This document shows positions 6,183 to 7,788 of a stretch of DNA of 7,788 nt, piece after piece (the stretch's first letter is position 1; every line of letters starts with the position of its first letter). The stretch is from Rhodospirillales bacterium (GTDB lineage Bacteria; Pseudomonadota; Alphaproteobacteria; CACIAM-22H2). Position numbers and translations under genes: made by a program. The notes beneath the pieces were generated by a model. It made no database searches. It had not been told where the DNA came from and saw only the letters and a program-made list of their open reading frames with translations. Location of the stretch: positions 1 through 7,788 of the forward strand of contig JACQAF010000150.1 of assembly GCA_016195145.1 (NCBI GenBank), read 5' to 3'.

Positions 6183-6593
6183 ATGGATACCCGTACACCA
6201 CAAAAACGTAGCGAAATAATGTCGCTGGTGCGGAACAAAAATACCAAGCCGGAGCTTGCCGTCCGGCGAATCGCGTTCCGTCGCGGCTTTCGGTATCGTT
6301 TGCATCGGGGTGACCTTCCTGGCCGACCGGATCTCGTATTTCCGAGTAAGCAAAAGGTCATTTTTGTCCATGGGTGTTTTTGGCATAGCCACTCGCAATG
6401 CTCCAAAGCACGTCCGCCCAAGTCACGGAAAAATTATTGGCTTCCGAAGCTCCGTCAAAACAGGCAGCGCGACACCCGTAATCGGGCCGAATTAAGAAAA
6501 TTAGGGTGGGCATCTTTGGTTATCTGGCAGTGTCAACTGAAGAACGAGGCCGCAGTCATCCGCAAAATCGAACGATTTCTTGATTCGAAATAG
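6183..6593 (+). CDS. vsr: very short patch repair endonuclease Vsr
   Basis: This is a 136-residue member of the Vsr family, a PD-(D/E)XK-like endonuclease that nicks next to the T of a T:G mismatch produced when 5-methylcytosine deaminates, so that repair restores C:G. The family pattern is clear: MSLVRNKNTKPE near the N-terminus (E24), LPGRPDLVF with the catalytic metal-binding D50, and HGCFWHSHSQC containing C65, H68, H70 and C73. C117 lies in IWQC. Together C65, H70, C73 and C117 match the zinc site of E. coli Vsr, with H68 as the catalytic histidine. The gap between H70 and C73 is one residue longer than in E. coli. The start MDTRTPQKRSEIM is typical of the family, but the upstream bases show no good ribosome binding site. 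It lies 31 bases before the methyltransferase on the same strand, in low-GC DNA unlike the left part of the window, so it was probably acquired with it. Confidence 0.93.
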   Translation: MDTRTPQKRSEIMSLVRNKNTKPELAVRRIAFRRGFRYRLHRGDLPGRPDLVFPSKQKVIFVHGCFWHSHSQCSKARPPKSRKNYWLPKLRQNRQRDTRNRAELRKLGWASLVIWQCQLKNEAAVIRKIERFLDSK

Positions 6594-6614
6594 ACGCGCA
6601 TCATTGACACCGAT

Positions 6615-6619
6615 GAGGA
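6615..6619 (+). promoter_or_regulatory. ribosome binding site of the methyltransferase
   Basis: GAGGA sits five bases before the ATG at 6625. An in-frame ATG at 6613 would add four residues (MRTR) but has no ribosome binding site, so 6625 is preferred. Confidence 0.65.
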
Positions 6620-6624
6620 CCCGA

Positions 6625-7788
6625 ATGACCGGAGCGTACAGACCGATTGTCGTCGATCTTTTCGCCGGTGCCGGAGGACTAAGTTTAGGTTTCGAGCAGG
6701 CAGGCTTCGATATTGCCGCAGCTATAGACATCGATCCGATCCATTGCGCCGTCCATGAATTTAACTTCCCCAACTGCAAATCGATCTGCTCAAGCGTAAC
6801 CGAATTATCCGGAGCGGATATCCGTAAATTCTCCGGTATCGGTAAAAAAGAGATCGATGTTGTGATTGGCGGGGCACCTTGCCAAGGGTTTTCGATGATC
6901 GGAAAGCGCGCTCTCGACGACCCTCGAAATCGGTTAGTGCATCATTTCGTACGAATCGTTAAGGAATTAAAGCCTCGGTATTTCGTCTTCGAAAATGTGA
7001 AAGGCCTCACTGTAGGCGCGCATCGACGTTTTCTGGATGAAATCGTCAGTGCGTTTTCGAAAATTGGATATTCGACCCTGCTGCCTTGGCGAGTATTGAA
7101 CGCTGCCGAATACGGCGTTCCGCAAGATCGGCGGCGCTTATTCTTATTAGGAGCTCGCAAAAATGTCTGTTTGCCAGCCTATCCCGAGACCCAAACCCGC
7201 CGTGCGGGAAGCCCAATAACGAGCAAGATTACCGAGCGATTGAAACCGGAGGGGCCGACCGTATGGGATGCCTTGTCCGACCTTCCAGATGCCGATAGTT
7301 ATCAAGTTCTTTTGCACCAAGATTCGGTCACGGCAAAATTCGGCCCCCCTTCGCTCTACGGAAAAGTCGCCCGCGGTATCGCCTGCGACGCGCATGATTT
7401 CTCTCACCCGAGATTATTCGATCAGAAACTTCTTACTTCGAGTCTTAGAACCGTTCACTCATCCGTATCCAGAAATCGTTTTGCTGCTACCCCTCACGGC
7501 CAAACGGAACCGGTAAGCCGCTTCCTCAAGTTGGATCCTGACGGCGTCTGCAACACGCTTCGAGCAGGTACCGGCAGCGATTTAGGAGCGTTCACGTCGC
7601 CGCGGCCGATTCATCCTTTTTATCCTCGCTGCATTACAGTCCGCGAGGCTGCACGACTTCATTCGTATCCGGACTGGTTCCGATTCCACGCAACTAAATG
7701 GCATGGATTCCGGCAGATCGGGAACTCCGTTCCGCCGTTTTTGGCTCGTGTCGTGGCCGAAAAAATTATTGCTGCGTTAAGGATACAC
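6625..7788 (+). CDS. DNA (cytosine-5-)-methyltransferase, 3' end beyond the window
   Basis: There are 388 open codons with no stop before the window edge. The enzyme transfers a methyl group from S-adenosylmethionine to C5 of cytosine in a specific DNA site. All main motifs are present in canonical order: I, D11-LFAGAGGLSLGF (AdoMet binding); II, AIDIDP around D35-P38; IV, GGAPCQGFS with catalytic C86; VI, FENV with E123; VIII, QDRRRLF (Q167-R171); IX, TVREAARLHSYPDWF (from T338); X, RQIGNSVPP (R363-P371). The target-recognition segment lies between VIII and IX, about residues 190-335, and includes NTLRAGTGSDLGAF. The sequence specificity cannot be read from this. Motif X is followed by the usual closing helix (FLARVVAEKIIAAL), so only a short tail is probably missing. 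It follows vsr by 31 bases, the functional pairing expected for a dcm-like or restriction-associated enzyme. The region is much lower in GC than nrdJ (6961-7020 is 28/60), a sign of transfer. Confidence 0.95.
   Translation, partial: MTGAYRPIVVDLFAGAGGLSLGFEQAGFDIAAAIDIDPIHCAVHEFNFPNCKSICSSVTELSGADIRKFSGIGKKEIDVVIGGAPCQGFSMIGKRALDDPRNRLVHHFVRIVKELKPRYFVFENVKGLTVGAHRRFLDEIVSAFSKIGYSTLLPWRVLNAAEYGVPQDRRRLFLLGARKNVCLPAYPETQTRRAGSPITSKITERLKPEGPTVWDALSDLPDADSYQVLLHQDSVTAKFGPPSLYGKVARGIACDAHDFSHPRLFDQKLLTSSLRTVHSSVSRNRFAATPHGQTEPVSRFLKLDPDGVCNTLRAGTGSDLGAFTSPRPIHPFYPRCITVREAARLHSYPDWFRFHATKWHGFRQIGNSVPPFLARVVAEKIIAALRIH

Noticed and set aside
6011..6211. A 66-codon plus-strand ORF starting at TTG
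   Set aside because: It begins immediately after a stop, lacks a ribosome binding site, overlaps the vsr start in another frame and resembles no family I know.

Overview
The window is chromosomal DNA that looks alphaproteobacterial, probably from a GC-rich Rhodospirillales-like organism. The evidence is a bacterial NDUFA12-type complex I subunit next to mlaD, a DUF6352-type protein, and the long (about 1240-residue) form of adenosylcobalamin-dependent ribonucleotide reductase. Positions 1-5940 are high in GC and codon-dense. A sample line at 4021-4080 is 46/60 GC.

Layout: (1) 1-576, minus strand: an NDUFA12-like gene, then the first 57 codons of mlaD, which runs off the left edge. (2) 577-699: a short divergent intergenic gap. 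(3) 700-1728, plus strand: a conserved protein of unknown function, DUF6352-like. (4) 1729-2111: a 383-base AT-richer leader with a candidate sigma-70 promoter, a NrdR-box-like palindrome over its -10 region, and several hairpins before the nrdJ ribosome binding site. (5) 2112-5831: a complete, intein-free nrdJ with the full set of redox and catalytic cysteines. (6) 5866-5900: a strong hairpin terminator. (7) 5941-6000: a 19-codon 3' remnant of an unrecognised minus-strand gene, ending in TGA and with no usable start upstream. (8) From about 6001 GC falls abruptly (39/60 at 5941-6000, 20/60 at 6001-6060, 18/60 at 6061-6120). There begins a low-GC segment carrying vsr and a C5-cytosine DNA methyltransferase, whose catalytic domain is essentially complete but which has no stop before the window ends.

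How the genes fit together: the left part is core housekeeping (respiratory complex I, outer-membrane lipid asymmetry, oxygen-independent dNTP synthesis). The right part looks like the left end of an acquired restriction-modification or defence island inserted into the 3' end of a host gene. Vsr nicks at T:G mismatches produced when 5-methylcytosine deaminates, so it is a functional partner of the methyltransferase behind it. Any restriction enzyme or further defence genes would lie beyond position 7788. Nothing visible here amounts to a proven new system. The best leads are the island edge, the unseen partners of the vsr-methyltransferase pair, and the structured nrdJ leader.
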